A DNA stretch of 64,000 nucleotides from Naasia lichenicola (GCF_004801885.1 NZ_SSSM01000005.1:930001-994000); one strand, 5' to 3'. Counted from the first letter of the stretch, positions 7,955-16,398 are shown. Numbers and translations are program-made. Notes: generated by a model not told the origin, from the letters alone.

Positions 7955-8854
7955 ATGACCGATTCGACTCGATCCGTGATCGTCACCGGCGGGAGCGGCA
8001 AGCTCGGCCGTGCAGTGGTGCGGGAATTCGCCGAACAGGGATATTCCGTCGTCTGCGTCGACCGTGCGCGGCCGGCGGAGCTGCCCGACGGTGCGAGATT
8101 CCTGAGTGCTGATCTCACCGACTTCGGTCAGGCGGTGGAAGCGCTCAGCTACATCGACGACGCGTACGGCTCGCTTCCCGTCGGCTCCGGCGCCGACGCA
8201 CCAGCTCTCGTCCACCTCGCGGCGATCCCCGCACCTGGTCTGCGGCCGAACGCGGCAACGTACGCGAACAACACCGCGATCACGTACAACCTGTTCTCGG
8301 CCGCGCGGCTGGCGGGCCTGACCCGGATCGTCTTCGCTTCGAGCGAGACGCTGCTCGGTCTGCCCTTCGACACCACCCCGCCGCCGTACTTCCCCGTCGA
8401 CGAGGAGTATCCGGTACGTCCGCAGTCGTCCTACTCGCTGAGCAAGGCCGTCGACGAGGAGATCGCCCGACACTTCGCAAGGTGGTCTCCGCAGGCGGGC
8501 TTTCTCGGACTGCGATTCTCGAACGTGATGGCGCCGGAGGACTACGCCGACTTCCCCGGATTCGATTCAGATGCCCGCCTGCGCTCGTGGAACTCGTGGG
8601 GGTACATCGACGCGCGCGACGGCGCTCTGGCCTGTCGCCTCGCGGTGGAGAGCGACATCGTGGGCGCTGAGAACTTCATCATCGCGAATGCCGAGACCGT
8701 GATGTCGCGGCCCTCGCTGGAGCTTGTCGCCGAGGTCTTCCCGGACGTCCCGGTGCGCGGCGATATCCCGGGCACCGCGACGCTGCTCTCCATCGACAAG
8801 GCGCGCTCGATGCTCGGCTTCGAGCCGCAGCATCCGTGGAGGGAGAGCCTGTAG
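7955..8854 (+). CDS. NAD-dependent epimerase/dehydratase (extended SDR)
   Basis: 299 aa extended short-chain dehydrogenase. The nucleotide-binding TGGSGKLG motif lies at residues 11-18. The catalytic Tyr160-x-x-x-Lys164 is in SYSLSKA, with Ser129/130 in FASSE upstream. The family includes sugar-nucleotide epimerases and uronate dehydrogenases. The C-terminal region (ARDGALACRLAVES, SIDKARSMLGFEPQH) is typical of epimerases. The substrate cannot be read from the sequence. Single-gene unit converging on the following minus-strand gene. Confidence 0.8.
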   Translation: MTDSTRSVIVTGGSGKLGRAVVREFAEQGYSVVCVDRARPAELPDGARFLSADLTDFGQAVEALSYIDDAYGSLPVGSGADAPALVHLAAIPAPGLRPNAATYANNTAITYNLFSAARLAGLTRIVFASSETLLGLPFDTTPPPYFPVDEEYPVRPQSSYSLSKAVDEEIARHFARWSPQAGFLGLRFSNVMAPEDYADFPGFDSDARLRSWNSWGYIDARDGALACRLAVESDIVGAENFIIANAETVMSRPSLELVAEVFPDVPVRGDIPGTATLLSIDKARSMLGFEPQHPWRESL

Positions 8855-8894
8855 ACGCTTCGTCGGCCTCGAATAGTCGGTGGCGCAGGGGCAG

Positions 8895-9620
8895 TCAGCG
8901 CCCGGATGCCTCCTCCAGGGCCTTCGAGAACTCTCGCGCTCCGTTCATCTCCATCGACCCGTCGAGACTCGGCCTGCCTGCGGTCTCGATGACTCCATCC
9001 CGCCAGAAGTAGACCAGCGGACTCAGCGATCCGCCGGGCGCCTCGGCGCTGTGGATGGCGAGCAGCCTGGCGAGCCTGGTGACGGCGACGATGGAGTCGG
9101 AGTCGCTCAGGCGGTGGGCGAGCATGAGGTGGCGATGGGGGAGGGCGAAGGCGACTCCGAGCGGCGCGGAGCCAAAACGTCGCGACACCACCTGCTCCAT
9201 CTGGATGGCCTGGCTGGCTGAGAACAGGGAGTCGCCGGCGAAGACGCGGACCCCGGGGGAGATCTCCCGATCCACGTCGACGCTTTCGCGCATGGTGTTC
9301 GCGATGCCGATCTCGAAGAGGAAGTCGAGGTCGGCGCCGGCGACGGATCGATCCGTCAGGGTCTCGACGGATTCGGGATGATCCACGCACAGCACGGTCA
9401 CAAGACCTGCGGCGAAGGGGCGGGCGTAGGCGAATACACCCTCTGCGCCGATCGCCTTCGGCACGATCCGTGCGCGGAGGCGCGAGAGGAACGCGGCGTC
9501 GGCGTCGCGCGTCGCTGCTCCCGCTGGTCCAGCGGGAGTACCGGCCGGATCTGCAGTCCGGCTGCTGAACATTCTCAGCAGGCCCTTGAGTGGTGAGCGT
9601 CTGCGGATGCCGGTCAGCAT
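8895..9620 (-). CDS. hypothetical cytoplasmic protein
   Basis: 241 aa; I do not recognise the family. There is no signal peptide; the basic N-terminus (TGIRRRSPLKGLLRMFSSR) is followed by a low-complexity Ala/Gly/Pro linker and then an alpha/beta region (LRARIVPKAIGAEGVFAYAR, GLVTVLCVDHPESVETLTD, PLGVAFALPHRHLMLAHRL). Codon use is the same as in the neighbours and the frame is clean throughout, which supports a real gene. It is flanked by an uncharacterised stretch upstream and converges with the epimerase gene. Confidence 0.6.
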   Translation of the reverse strand: MLTGIRRRSPLKGLLRMFSSRTADPAGTPAGPAGAATRDADAAFLSRLRARIVPKAIGAEGVFAYARPFAAGLVTVLCVDHPESVETLTDRSVAGADLDFLFEIGIANTMRESVDVDREISPGVRVFAGDSLFSASQAIQMEQVVSRRFGSAPLGVAFALPHRHLMLAHRLSDSDSIVAVTRLARLLAIHSAEAPGGSLSPLVYFWRDGVIETAGRPSLDGSMEMNGAREFSKALEEASGR

Positions 9621-9908
9621 GTAAGGACGTCGTTCAGGGTGGTGGCTGCTCCGAGGGTGTGAGAGATACGCCGGTGCACGCGGTTCCCTTCGGCTGGCAC
9701 GACCGCGATGTCGGCGACAGGCGGGGGTGAATCGACCGTATGAGCCCGGGATGCACCGCGTCGTCAGCGGCGAGTAGTGGGCCGATCATCCCGAAGGATG
9801 ACATCGCGGCCGCGCAGCATGAAAGGAATCCTCATGGATGACTTCTCGACCATGAATTATGAAAGCGACGTCATGAGGGCAATGGGCGCCGGATCGTGTG
9901 CGCCGCCT

Positions 9909-10280
9909 CTAGATCGGGGCCTGGACGAGAAGTGTCCCGGCGATGCCGCCGAGGAGGATCACGCTCGTGACGATCACCCCGGAGAGGTGGGCTTCCTGCC
10001 GGGTGTCCCTTCGGTAGATCTCGTCGCGCATCGCTGCCAGCCGCGATGGTTCGAGGTACCTCTTCGCGCCCGCCAGGGTGAGGGAGGCGTCTACCGGCTC
10101 GCCGAGCCAGTTCAGCACGCGGTAGGTGTGTCCGCGGCGTTCGATGCAGCCGGCCACCGCGTTGTCGATGTGCGCGATCCAGACGTCTCCGACGCGCGAC
10201 CAGACGAGGAGTCCGCTTCGGCGGTCGGTCTGACGGCGACGGATGTGTCGAGAATGTCCCAAGGAATGGGCGGCGAGCAT
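9909..10280 (-). CDS. hypothetical protein with one C-terminal membrane helix
   Basis: 123 aa. ATG 10280 is preceded by a strong AGGAGG ribosome binding site, which decides the start. The first 90 residues are charged (RHIRRRQTDRRSGLLVWSR, VWIAHIDNAVAGCIERRGH) and probably form a small beta domain. The C-terminus carries one membrane helix (SGVIVTSVILLGGIAGTLLV) and ends within five residues of it, so it is likely a tail-anchored cytoplasmic protein. No known domain is recognised. Confidence 0.6.
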   Translation of the reverse strand: MLAAHSLGHSRHIRRRQTDRRSGLLVWSRVGDVWIAHIDNAVAGCIERRGHTYRVLNWLGEPVDASLTLAGAKRYLEPSRLAAMRDEIYRRDTRQEAHLSGVIVTSVILLGGIAGTLLVQAPI

Positions 10281-10535
10281 CGATCCTCCTAGCACTCGCC
10301 AGGAAGCTAAACGGCCTGCGGGAACAGCGACCAGACCCTTGACAGATGGCCTCTGCCTTGATCCTTTAGCCCCCACACGGGGGCGTCCTGCGTATGGTGC
10401 GGGCGCGAGCTCATCGCCGATTGGCGATGTGCTCGCAGTGCCGGTGCTCATGTGGTATCACGACAAGAGCGGCGTGAAAGCCCAGGGGTGATATCGGCAG
10501 CGAGGTCGTGAAGTTGGTCTGGGGGCGCGACTTAT

Positions 10536-10565
10536 TGGGCCCCGGTGCTTAGGCGCGCCGGGGCC
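10536..10565 (-). terminator. terminator downstream of the SDR gene
   Basis: A perfect 9-base stem, GGGCCCCGG with CCGGGGCCC, and a 12-base loop. It lies 6 bases beyond the stop of the minus-strand SDR gene and is followed in that direction by AATAAG. Confidence 0.6.
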
Positions 10566-10571
10566 CCTGGC

Positions 10572-11321
10572 CTATACCGCGGTGCGTCCTCCGTCGACCG
10601 GGAAGATGGCTCCGGTGACGTAGCCTGCGCGGGGTGAGGCGAGGAAGCCGATCGCTTCTGCGATCTCTTCGGGCTGTGCCGCGCGTCCGAGGAGGGTGGT
10701 GGGTGCGAGGCTGTCGGTAGTCTCCTTCTTCGCGCCGCCGGTGTAGACGGGGCCGGGCGCGACGGCGTTCACTCGGACGCCGCTGGGTCCGTACTCGGCC
10801 GCCCATGACTGGGCGAGGGATGCGACAGCCGCCTTGGTGGCTCCGTAGGCCGCTCCGCCCGCGAGGCCGATGGTGCCGGCCATGCTGGCGAGGTTGATGA
10901 TGCTTCCACTTCCCTTCGCCGCCATCTTCGGCCCGATCTGGGCGACCAGCAGGTAGGCGGCCTGAACGTTGGAGGCGAACAGCTTGTCGAGTGTGTCGGG
11001 GTCGAGGTCGGCGGTGGGTCCGAACCAGGAGAAGCCGGCGTTGTTGACCAGGATGTCGACGTCTCCCGCCTCAGCAGCGAGGCGGGTTGCCTCGGCGGGG
11101 TCGGAGATGTCTGCGGCGATGAACCGGGCCTTGCCCTGGGAGAGCTGGATCTCCTCGACTACCTGGATGCCTCGGGCTGCGTCTCGTCCGTGCACGATGA
11201 CGGCGGCGCCCTGTCGGGCGAGCTGCATCGCGGTAGCGCGGCCGATTCCTGAGGTCGCCCCGGTGACGAGGGCGGTGAGACCTTCGAGGTCTCGAACGGC
11301 GGGGGTGCTGGTGGGGGTCAT
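10572..11321 (-). CDS. SDR-family oxidoreductase
   Basis: 249 aa classical short-chain dehydrogenase/reductase. Cofactor motif TGATSGIG is at residues 20-27, NNAG at 93-96, Ser146, and catalytic Tyr159-x-x-x-Lys163 in YGATK. The C-terminus GYVTGAIFPVDGGRTAV is typical of FabG-like members. An arginine in VHGRD after strand 2 suggests a preference for NADP(H). The gene is divergent from a TetR regulator, and the shared intergenic region has three operator-like palindromes. The SDR is very probably the regulated target, perhaps against a toxic carbonyl compound. Confidence 0.85.
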   Translation of the reverse strand: MTPTSTPAVRDLEGLTALVTGATSGIGRATAMQLARQGAAVIVHGRDAARGIQVVEEIQLSQGKARFIAADISDPAEATRLAAEAGDVDILVNNAGFSWFGPTADLDPDTLDKLFASNVQAAYLLVAQIGPKMAAKGSGSIINLASMAGTIGLAGGAAYGATKAAVASLAQSWAAEYGPSGVRVNAVAPGPVYTGGAKKETTDSLAPTTLLGRAAQPEEIAEAIGFLASPRAGYVTGAIFPVDGGRTAV

Positions 11322-11348
11322 GGTGTGCTCCTTCTCGACGCCGGCCGT

Positions 11349-11366
11349 TTGAACCGGTCTGTCTAA
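11349..11366 (-). promoter_or_regulatory. TetR operator copy 1
   Basis: On the minus strand this reads TTAGACAGACCGGTTCAA. The left half TTAGACAG is identical to copies 2 and 3; the right half is degenerate. It lies 28 bases upstream of the SDR start codon. Confidence 0.55.
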
Positions 11367-11373
11367 ACCGATG

Positions 11374-11391
11374 TTAGACCGGTCTGTCTAA
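11374..11391 (-). promoter_or_regulatory. TetR operator copy 2
   Basis: Minus strand TTAGACAGACCGGTCTAA, with TTAGAC/GTCTAA outer arms forming a perfect inverted repeat and AGACCGGTCT as an internal palindrome. It starts 25 bases after copy 1. Confidence 0.65.
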
Positions 11392-11434
11392 TTCGCGCAA
11401 TTGCCACAGCCGAAGGCGAAGCGTGCCTCAGGTT

Positions 11435-11452
11435 TTAGACAGACCTGTCTGA
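11435..11452 (+). promoter_or_regulatory. TetR operator copy 3, inside the TetR promoter
   Basis: TTAGACAGACCTGTCTGA: arms TTAGACAG and CTGTCTGA are complementary at 7 of 8 positions. It ends directly before the -10-like TATGGT at 11453-11458, which would place transcription start at the GTG 11465. Binding here would block the TetR gene itself (autoregulation). Confidence 0.65.
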
Positions 11453-11464
11453 TATGGTGACTGC

Positions 11465-12058
11465 GTGACAGCGACGGTGAAGAAGGCGGGCAGTGCGCGC
11501 GAGCGTCTGCTGGCGGCCAGCGATGAGCTCTTCTATTCCGAAGGCATCCATACCGTCGGGATCGATCGAGTTCTGGAGAAGGCCAACGTCGCGAAGGGCT
11601 CCCTGTACTACAACTTCGCGGGCGGTAAGGACGAGCTGGTGGAGACCTACCTCGCCAATCGACATGGCGTGTGGAAGGACACCGTCGAACGCGGCATCTC
11701 AGCACAGGCGGACCCGGTACGGCGCATCCTCGCCGTCTTCGACACCCTGGGCGAGCTATTCTCCCGACCTGACTTCCGGGGCTGCGCGTTCATGAATGCG
11801 GCCGCTGAAGCTCGACCCGACAGCGTCGAAATGCTGGCCGCGGAGCGCTTCCGTTCCTGGATCCACGAGCTGTTCGGCGAGTTGACGTCTGCACTGGACA
11901 CCCGAGAACCGGATCGGCTCGCCCTGCAGCTCGTGGTGCTCTACGACGGAGCGACGACCACCGCGCAGATGGATCACACGGCCGCCGCGGCCGCCGTCTC
12001 CCGCGAGATGGCTGAGCTGCTGCTGAGCCGTGCGTCGGGTCCCGCAGCTGGGGGATGA
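11465..12058 (+). CDS. TetR/AcrR-family repressor
   Basis: 197 aa. The N-terminal helix-turn-helix is ARERLLAASDELFYSEGIHT, then VGIDRVLEKANVAKGSLYYN; the C-terminal domain (about residues 75-190) would bind an inducer. The GTG start follows TATGGT by six bases with no ribosome binding site, so the mRNA is probably leaderless. Divergent from the SDR oxidoreductase, with three near-identical palindromes between. It most likely represses both genes until an aldehyde, quinone or similar compound binds; the ligand is unknown. Confidence 0.85.
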   Translation: MTATVKKAGSARERLLAASDELFYSEGIHTVGIDRVLEKANVAKGSLYYNFAGGKDELVETYLANRHGVWKDTVERGISAQADPVRRILAVFDTLGELFSRPDFRGCAFMNAAAEARPDSVEMLAAERFRSWIHELFGELTSALDTREPDRLALQLVVLYDGATTTAQMDHTAAAAAVSREMAELLLSRASGPAAGG

Positions 12059-12084
12059 GTGGAGGGCGCGCTCATCATCCCCGA

Positions 12085-12543
12085 CTACTTCTCGAGCACG
12101 ACCTTCAGTTTGGCCAGTCCCTTGTCCAACTCCGGCCCGAGAACCTTCTCGTAGGGCGCCACCAGGCTCATGACCCGAGCGAGCACAGTCTTCTCGAAGG
12201 ACATCTGCCACGCGACATGGGTTCCGGCAGCGGTCGGAGCCATGGTGAACGTGGACTGACTCTCTGACTTGAACGGCTTGAGGAAGTTCACCTTCACTCC
12301 CACCTCGTCATCGGTCGCCGAGGTGACCGCCATCCGACCGGCCCCGGCTTGACGGTTTCCCTCCCACGCGTAGGCGGCCCCGACACCGGACTGGGGGCCG
12401 GAGTAGGTGCGTGCGAGGTTCGAATCCAATCCTTCGAAGGGGGACCATTCGACCCATCGGTGGAAATCGGAGATGGCGGCCGCGACCTCGGCGGGCTCGG
12501 CGCTGATGTCGATGCTGCGAAGGAGGACGATCTGTTCAGCCAT
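12085..12543 (-). CDS. SRPBCC / polyketide cyclase-like protein
   Basis: 152 aa helix-grip domain: VLLRSIDISAEPAEVAAAIS at the N-terminus, FHRWVEWSPFEGLD, a central TFTMAPTAAGTHVAWQMSFE strand pair, and a closing helix PELDKGLAKLKVVLE. Families of this fold bind small hydrophobic ligands; members near TetR/SDR genes are often of unknown role. The stop converges with the TetR gene 26 bases away. No catalytic residue set can be recognised. Confidence 0.75.
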   Translation of the reverse strand: MAEQIVLLRSIDISAEPAEVAAAISDFHRWVEWSPFEGLDSNLARTYSGPQSGVGAAYAWEGNRQAGAGRMAVTSATDDEVGVKVNFLKPFKSESQSTFTMAPTAAGTHVAWQMSFEKTVLARVMSLVAPYEKVLGPELDKGLAKLKVVLEK

Positions 12544-12655
12544 TGGGCTCCTGCTCGAGTCGGGAGATGCAGGTCGAACGCTAGCAGCGCGCCGAAACCT
12601 TCCCGGTCCGGTGCGATCCGGCGCACGTGCGCGTCGAGCAGGTGAGGGTGTCCGC

Positions 12656-13066
12656 TCAGAAGTCCGCCGAGGTCACGCCGAGCGGGTGACCGGCCGGCCA
12701 CTGGGTCAACTCGATCCGATGGCCATCAGGGTCCGAGACCCAAGACGTCTCCGGACCGGCAGGGCCACCCGGCATCAGAACGGGTGCCGGCTCGAATCCG
12801 TTGAGGCGGAGTGCGTCCATGATGTCTCTGACGGACTCGACCTGCACAGCGAGGTGACTGAACGAGGAGCCCGATGTCGAAGCATCCCGCTGTGGATCTT
12901 CGACCAGCTCCAACGCGGCGTAGTCGTCGCCGGCGAGTTTGAGGAGCGTCAGGTCGCCGAGCGAGGTGCCGCGAACCCTTCCCACCTCGCTGTATCCGAG
13001 AGTGGAGTAGAACCGCAGGGATGCAGAGATGTCGCGCACAAGCAGGGCGGGGTGAAGGGTCCGCAT
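12656..13066 (-). CDS. VOC-superfamily (glyoxalase-like) protein
   Basis: 136 aa with two beta-alpha-beta-beta-beta modules of the vicinal oxygen chelate fold: TLHPALLVRDISASLRFYST, then SFSHLAVQVESVRDIMDALR and ETSWVSDPDGHRIELTQW. Metal-ligand candidates are His5, Glu and His in SHLAV, and Glu in RIELTQ. This layout occurs in glyoxalases, dioxygenases and antibiotic-binding proteins. GAGGAGGTG 4-12 bases upstream of ATG 13066 decides the start over a longer open frame. Confidence 0.8.
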   Translation of the reverse strand: MRTLHPALLVRDISASLRFYSTLGYSEVGRVRGTSLGDLTLLKLAGDDYAALELVEDPQRDASTSGSSFSHLAVQVESVRDIMDALRLNGFEPAPVLMPGGPAGPETSWVSDPDGHRIELTQWPAGHPLGVTSADF

Positions 13067-13202
13067 CAGCCACCTCCTCGCGCTGCCCGCGCCATTTTCG
13101 AGTTCCCGTGAACAATAACGCTCGCGGAACGCGCGCCTGAGACCGACTTCCGTGCTGAGCCGACCGGCCTCGCTAATATCCGGTGAGCGGGACGGGAGAC
13201 GC

Positions 13203-13631
13203 ATGAATCAGGTACCGAAGCCCTTCGAGATCCACGAGTCGGGGGCGTTCCTGCACGGGACCAGGGCCGACCTCGCTGTCGGCGACCTGTTGGTGCCGGG
13301 TCGCGAGTCGAACTTCGAGGAGGGCCGGATCATGAACCACGTCTACGTGACCCAGACGCTCGACGCCGCGGTGTGGGGCGCTGAGTTCGCCCGCGGGGAT
13401 GGGCCGGCGCGGATCTACTTCGTCGAACCCATGGGACCGATCGAAGACGATCCGAATGTCACGGACAAGCGGATGCCGGGCAATCCGACGCGCTCATTTC
13501 GGACCCGTGAGCCCGTCCGCGTCGTCGGCGAGCTCGCCGAGTGGACCGGGCATTCCCCGGACGAGCTTCAGCGCATGCGCGACGCCTTGACCGATCTCCG
13601 CAGCCGCGGCGCTGCGGTCATCTTCGACTGA
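13203..13631 (+). CDS. arr: rifamycin NAD(+) ADP-ribosyltransferase
   Basis: 142 aa, the usual full length of Arr. The enzyme ADP-ribosylates the ansa-bridge hydroxyl of rifamycins using NAD+, inactivating the drug. The signature segments are present: PKPFEIHESGAFLHGTRADL, VGDLLVPGRES, YVTQTLDAAVWGAE and EDDPNVTDKRMPGNPTRSF. The residues matching the catalytic triad of Arr-ms are His18, Tyr48 and Asp83. The gene stands alone with no integron or transposon sequence visible. It is therefore probably an intrinsic chromosomal resistance gene, as in many Actinobacteria. Confidence 0.92.
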   Translation: MNQVPKPFEIHESGAFLHGTRADLAVGDLLVPGRESNFEEGRIMNHVYVTQTLDAAVWGAEFARGDGPARIYFVEPMGPIEDDPNVTDKRMPGNPTRSFRTREPVRVVGELAEWTGHSPDELQRMRDALTDLRSRGAAVIFD

Positions 13632-13819
13632 CCGTTCACGGAGTCCGAGCACCGGCGCCCGCTCACGGGCAACGAAGACTCGGCGCCACAGGTTCAGCGT
13701 CCGGGCCTTCGCTCACCCGAGCAGCTCGGGCTGCCCGTCGCGGCGGGGTCCCGGCCGGTAGCGCAACAGTATCGACCGCGCTCGTAGTACTGACGACTCG
13801 GGGAAGTCTCGAACGTTCT

Positions 13820-14383
13820 TCATCGGATCTCGAAGGTGCCATCGAGCCGTGCCCGAGCTACGACGCGGTTCTCCATCGCGTTCAGGGCTGCTTCGAGGGT
13901 GAAGCTCTCTGGCAGATCCAGACGTCGGTCGACGGCGAACAGCTGAAAGGCGTAGGTGTGTGGCCCGTGGGAAGGAAGGGGAAGGGGGCCCGCCCAGCCT
14001 CGACGCCCGAAGGGGCCTCTGCCGTGACGGAGGCCGGGGATGGGGCTCGGGTGGGACAGTCCGTTCTCCGGGATGCCTGACAGAGCGGGATCGATCCCGA
14101 TCGTGAGCGCATGGGTCGCAGGACTCGCCCCGGGAGCATCGGCATCCTGAACGACGAGTATGAGTTCGACGGCGACGGCTGGGGGAGGCGTCCAGGCGAG
14201 GGCGGGGGAGATGTTGTCACCGAGAAGTCGCCCGCGATGCGCTTCTGGGATCTGCGCTTCGTGCTCGAAGGCCGAGCTCGTGACCGAGAAGATCTCTGGA
14301 GCCTGCAGACCGGGGCGAGCCCAGGCGAGGGCTCGCTGACCTGCGCGTCGATTCCGAAGGGCGCGTCCGAGAAGGCTGAGCAT
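13820..14383 (-). CDS. PEBP family (YbhB/YbcL, Raf kinase inhibitor-like) protein
   Basis: 187 aa. The PEBP anion-pocket motifs are visible: SPALAWTPPPAVAVELILVVQ, DADAPGASPATHALTIGI (the DPDAP-like box) and GPHTYAFQLFAVDRRLDLP (the GPH-x-Y-x-F box). Bacterial members are cytoplasmic or periplasmic and bind small anionic ligands; their physiological role is unclear. ATG 14383 was chosen over one 21 codons upstream because CGGAGCT precedes it. No signal peptide. It converges with arr. Confidence 0.8.
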   Translation of the reverse strand: MLSLLGRALRNRRAGQRALAWARPGLQAPEIFSVTSSAFEHEAQIPEAHRGRLLGDNISPALAWTPPPAVAVELILVVQDADAPGASPATHALTIGIDPALSGIPENGLSHPSPIPGLRHGRGPFGRRGWAGPLPLPSHGPHTYAFQLFAVDRRLDLPESFTLEAALNAMENRVVARARLDGTFEIR

Positions 14384-14513
14384 TGGCGTAGCTCCGATGA
14401 GAAGGGGAGGCCTCGACCACCCGCAGCGGTGGTGAAACTGTCTCATATGCCGGCGCTGTCAAAGGGATGTGCTCCGGGCGAGGCCTGACCGAGCCGGTGC
14501 ATAGGCTGGGCAG

Positions 14514-15389
14514 ATGGCAGCGTCGACCCCTTCAGTCCCTTCCTCCTGGACCGCCCGGCTCGGCACGGTCGGCGTCTGGCGAAGCACATCAAGCATCACG
14601 CCCGAACTGGCTCAGACGATCGAGCAGCTCGGATACGGCACCCTCTGGCTGGGCGGATCGCCGGAATCCGCTCTGCACGAGGCGGAAGAGTTCCTCGACG
14701 CCACCGAGCACCTGCAGATCGCGACGGGCATCGTGAACATCTGGCAGTCCGACGCCGCAGAGCTCGCCGCGTCCTATCACCGCATCGAGGCGAGGCACCC
14801 CGGCCGGCTTCTTCTCGGGATCGGGACCGGTCACCGCGAATCGACCCCGGAACGAGTCCGCCCGATCGACGCGATGGTGAGCTATCTGGACGTCCTCGAC
14901 CGTGAGAACGTGCCCGTCGAGTCGCGCGCGATCTCAGCACTGGGCCCGCGGATGCTCGAACTGGCCCGCGAACGCAGCGCGGGCACTCACCCCTACCTGA
15001 CCGTGCCGACGCAGACCCGTGAGGCGCGCGACGCTCTCGGCGCCGCCGCCCTCGTCGCGCCGGAACAGACGGTAGTCCTCGACGAGAACAGCGACTCAGC
15101 CCGCGTGAGCGCCCGCCGTTTCCTCAAGAGCTACCTGCAGCTCGACAACTACACCCGCAACATGCGCCGCGCCGGCTTCACCGACGACGACATCGCGAAC
15201 GGCGGAAGCGACCAGCTCGTCGATGGACTCGTCGCCCATGGAAGCGCGGCCGAGATCTCAGCGGTCGTTCAGTCGCATCTCGACCAGGGCGCGGATCACG
15301 TCTGCATCCAGGTGCAGCCCGCGAATAGCGACATCACGACCCCGCTGGAATTGATCGCGGCAGAGCTGTCGCTCACCGCACAGCGGTGA
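14514..15389 (+). CDS. LLM-class F420-dependent oxidoreductase
   Basis: 291 aa. Luciferase-like TIM-barrel features: LAQTIEQLGYGTLWLGGSPE near the N-terminus, ATGIVNIWQSDAAELAASYH, RHPGRLLLGIGTGHRE, and a C-terminal AEISAVVQSHLDQGADHVCI. The TIGR03620-like actinobacterial members use coenzyme F420. The length is typical. A TAGGCT box six bases before the ATG indicates a leaderless transcript. The substrate is unknown; single-gene unit. Confidence 0.82.
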   Translation: MAASTPSVPSSWTARLGTVGVWRSTSSITPELAQTIEQLGYGTLWLGGSPESALHEAEEFLDATEHLQIATGIVNIWQSDAAELAASYHRIEARHPGRLLLGIGTGHRESTPERVRPIDAMVSYLDVLDRENVPVESRAISALGPRMLELARERSAGTHPYLTVPTQTREARDALGAAALVAPEQTVVLDENSDSARVSARRFLKSYLQLDNYTRNMRRAGFTDDDIANGGSDQLVDGLVAHGSAAEISAVVQSHLDQGADHVCIQVQPANSDITTPLELIAAELSLTAQR

Positions 15390-15667
15390 CAGCGAGCGAC
15401 GGTCCATCCGACGTCGCACCAGCGTTCCGCCGCTATCGGCGTTCGTGAGCTCGACCGCCCTCTCAGAGGGCGCGCCGCCACTTGCCGTGGAGGTGAAGAT
15501 GAACCATCGAGCGCCCACAGCAGCCGCGCGCAGCTTCATGTCAAGAGGGTTGCGCGTTCGCCAAGGGGACGTAGCGTGGATGCAGTCGCCGCGTCTCAGC
15601 GAGGCGCTTCCAACCAGGAAGACCAGTCGAGAACAGCGTTCATTGGCGACGGATCGGGCACCACGCG

Positions 15668-15940
15668 ATGCTGGTGACAACCATGCGACACGACGGCGAC
15701 TACTTCTACCTCACTCCCGACGTCGACCAACTCACGCTCGAAAGGGAGATCGTCGCTGCAGTGCGAGTAGGCGGCGACTTCGTCCACTTCAACACCCATG
15801 GCCACGGACGAGTGTCCGTGTTCATGACCGCCCACTTCCCCGTCAGATTCTCCGCAGCGGAACGAACCGACGACGAGGTCGCCACCTGGGAGGAATGGCC
15901 ACCCCCGATGGACATCGACCCCGAGGGCCTGCACAGCTGA
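15668..15940 (+). CDS. small hypothetical protein
   Basis: 90 aa (RHDGDYFYLTPDVDQLTLER, AVRVGGDFVHFNTHGHGRVS, WEEWPPPMDIDPEGLHS). No signal peptide or membrane helix. The frame is intact and has local codon bias. A second ATG at 15683 is equally possible as start. I recognise no domain. The 278 bases before it (15390-15667) contain no convincing gene. Confidence 0.5.
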   Translation: MLVTTMRHDGDYFYLTPDVDQLTLEREIVAAVRVGGDFVHFNTHGHGRVSVFMTAHFPVRFSAAERTDDEVATWEEWPPPMDIDPEGLHS

Positions 15941-15996
15941 CAACCGGATCGAGGGGCTCGTCGATCGCATCTCCGCCGCATAGCGGCAAGACCGGG

Positions 15997-16341
15997 TCAG
16001 ACCCCGGCGACCTGGGTGGCGAGGGAACTCAGTCCGCCTGGGACGAGCGAGTAGTAGGCCCAGGTGCCCCGCTTCTCGCGGCTGAGGATGCCCGCGTCGA
16101 CGAGCACCTTCAGGTGGTGAGAGACCGTCGGCTGGCTGAGCCCGACGGGATCCGTCAGATCGCAGACGCAGACTTCGCCCTCCGTGCTCGCCGCGATGAT
16201 CGACACCAGGCGCAGCCGAGTCGGGTCTGCAATCGCCTTCAGCGTGTGCGCGAGCGAGTCAGCCTCGCTGGCTCCGAGCGGCTCGCGCGACGACGTCGGC
16301 GCGCAGCAGGCGTCGGAAACGGTCGTCTGGAGGAGTGTCAC
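15997..16341 (-). CDS. ArsR-family arsenic-type metalloregulator
   Basis: 114 aa winged helix with the As(III)/Sb(III)-sensing motif EVCVCDLTD (Cys58 and Cys60), and an extra Cys pair near the N-terminus (DACCAP) that may give a third thiolate. DNA-recognition helix: LSQPTVSHHLKVLVDAGIL. GTG 16341 is favoured because GGGAG lies 10 bases upstream; the open frame continues further. A 22-base palindrome directly upstream is the likely operator. Divergent from a flavoprotein and an ArsN-like acetyltransferase, which are probably its targets. Confidence 0.88.
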   Translation of the reverse strand: MTLLQTTVSDACCAPTSSREPLGASEADSLAHTLKAIADPTRLRLVSIIAASTEGEVCVCDLTDPVGLSQPTVSHHLKVLVDAGILSREKRGTWAYYSLVPGGLSSLATQVAGV

Positions 16342-16358
16342 AGCCACAGTCTCCCATA

Positions 16359-16380
16359 GACATTGACAACCGTCGATGTC
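16359..16380 (-). promoter_or_regulatory. ArsR operator 1
   Basis: Inverted repeat with arms GACATTGAC and GTCGATGTC (complementary at 8 of 9 positions) around AACC. It is 17 bases upstream of the arsR start codon, the expected position for autorepression. Confidence 0.65.
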
Positions 16381-16398
16381 TGCTTGCAGACTGCCTCC

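Noticed and set aside
7295-8473. Long minus-strand open frame (about 390 codons) across the DUF1801-like and epimerase genes
   Set aside because: It is antisense to two genes with clear family motifs, has no recognisable domain, and reflects the high GC content.
9777-10292. Plus-strand open frame beginning near 9.78 kb, with AAAGGA before an ATG at 9834
   Set aside because: Most of it is antisense to the membrane-anchored gene at 9909-10280, which has a strong AGGAGG site. The first 25 codons alone are not enough to call a gene.
15390-15667. Possible short gene upstream of the 90-aa hypothetical
   Set aside because: Both strands give only fragments without start signals or normal composition.
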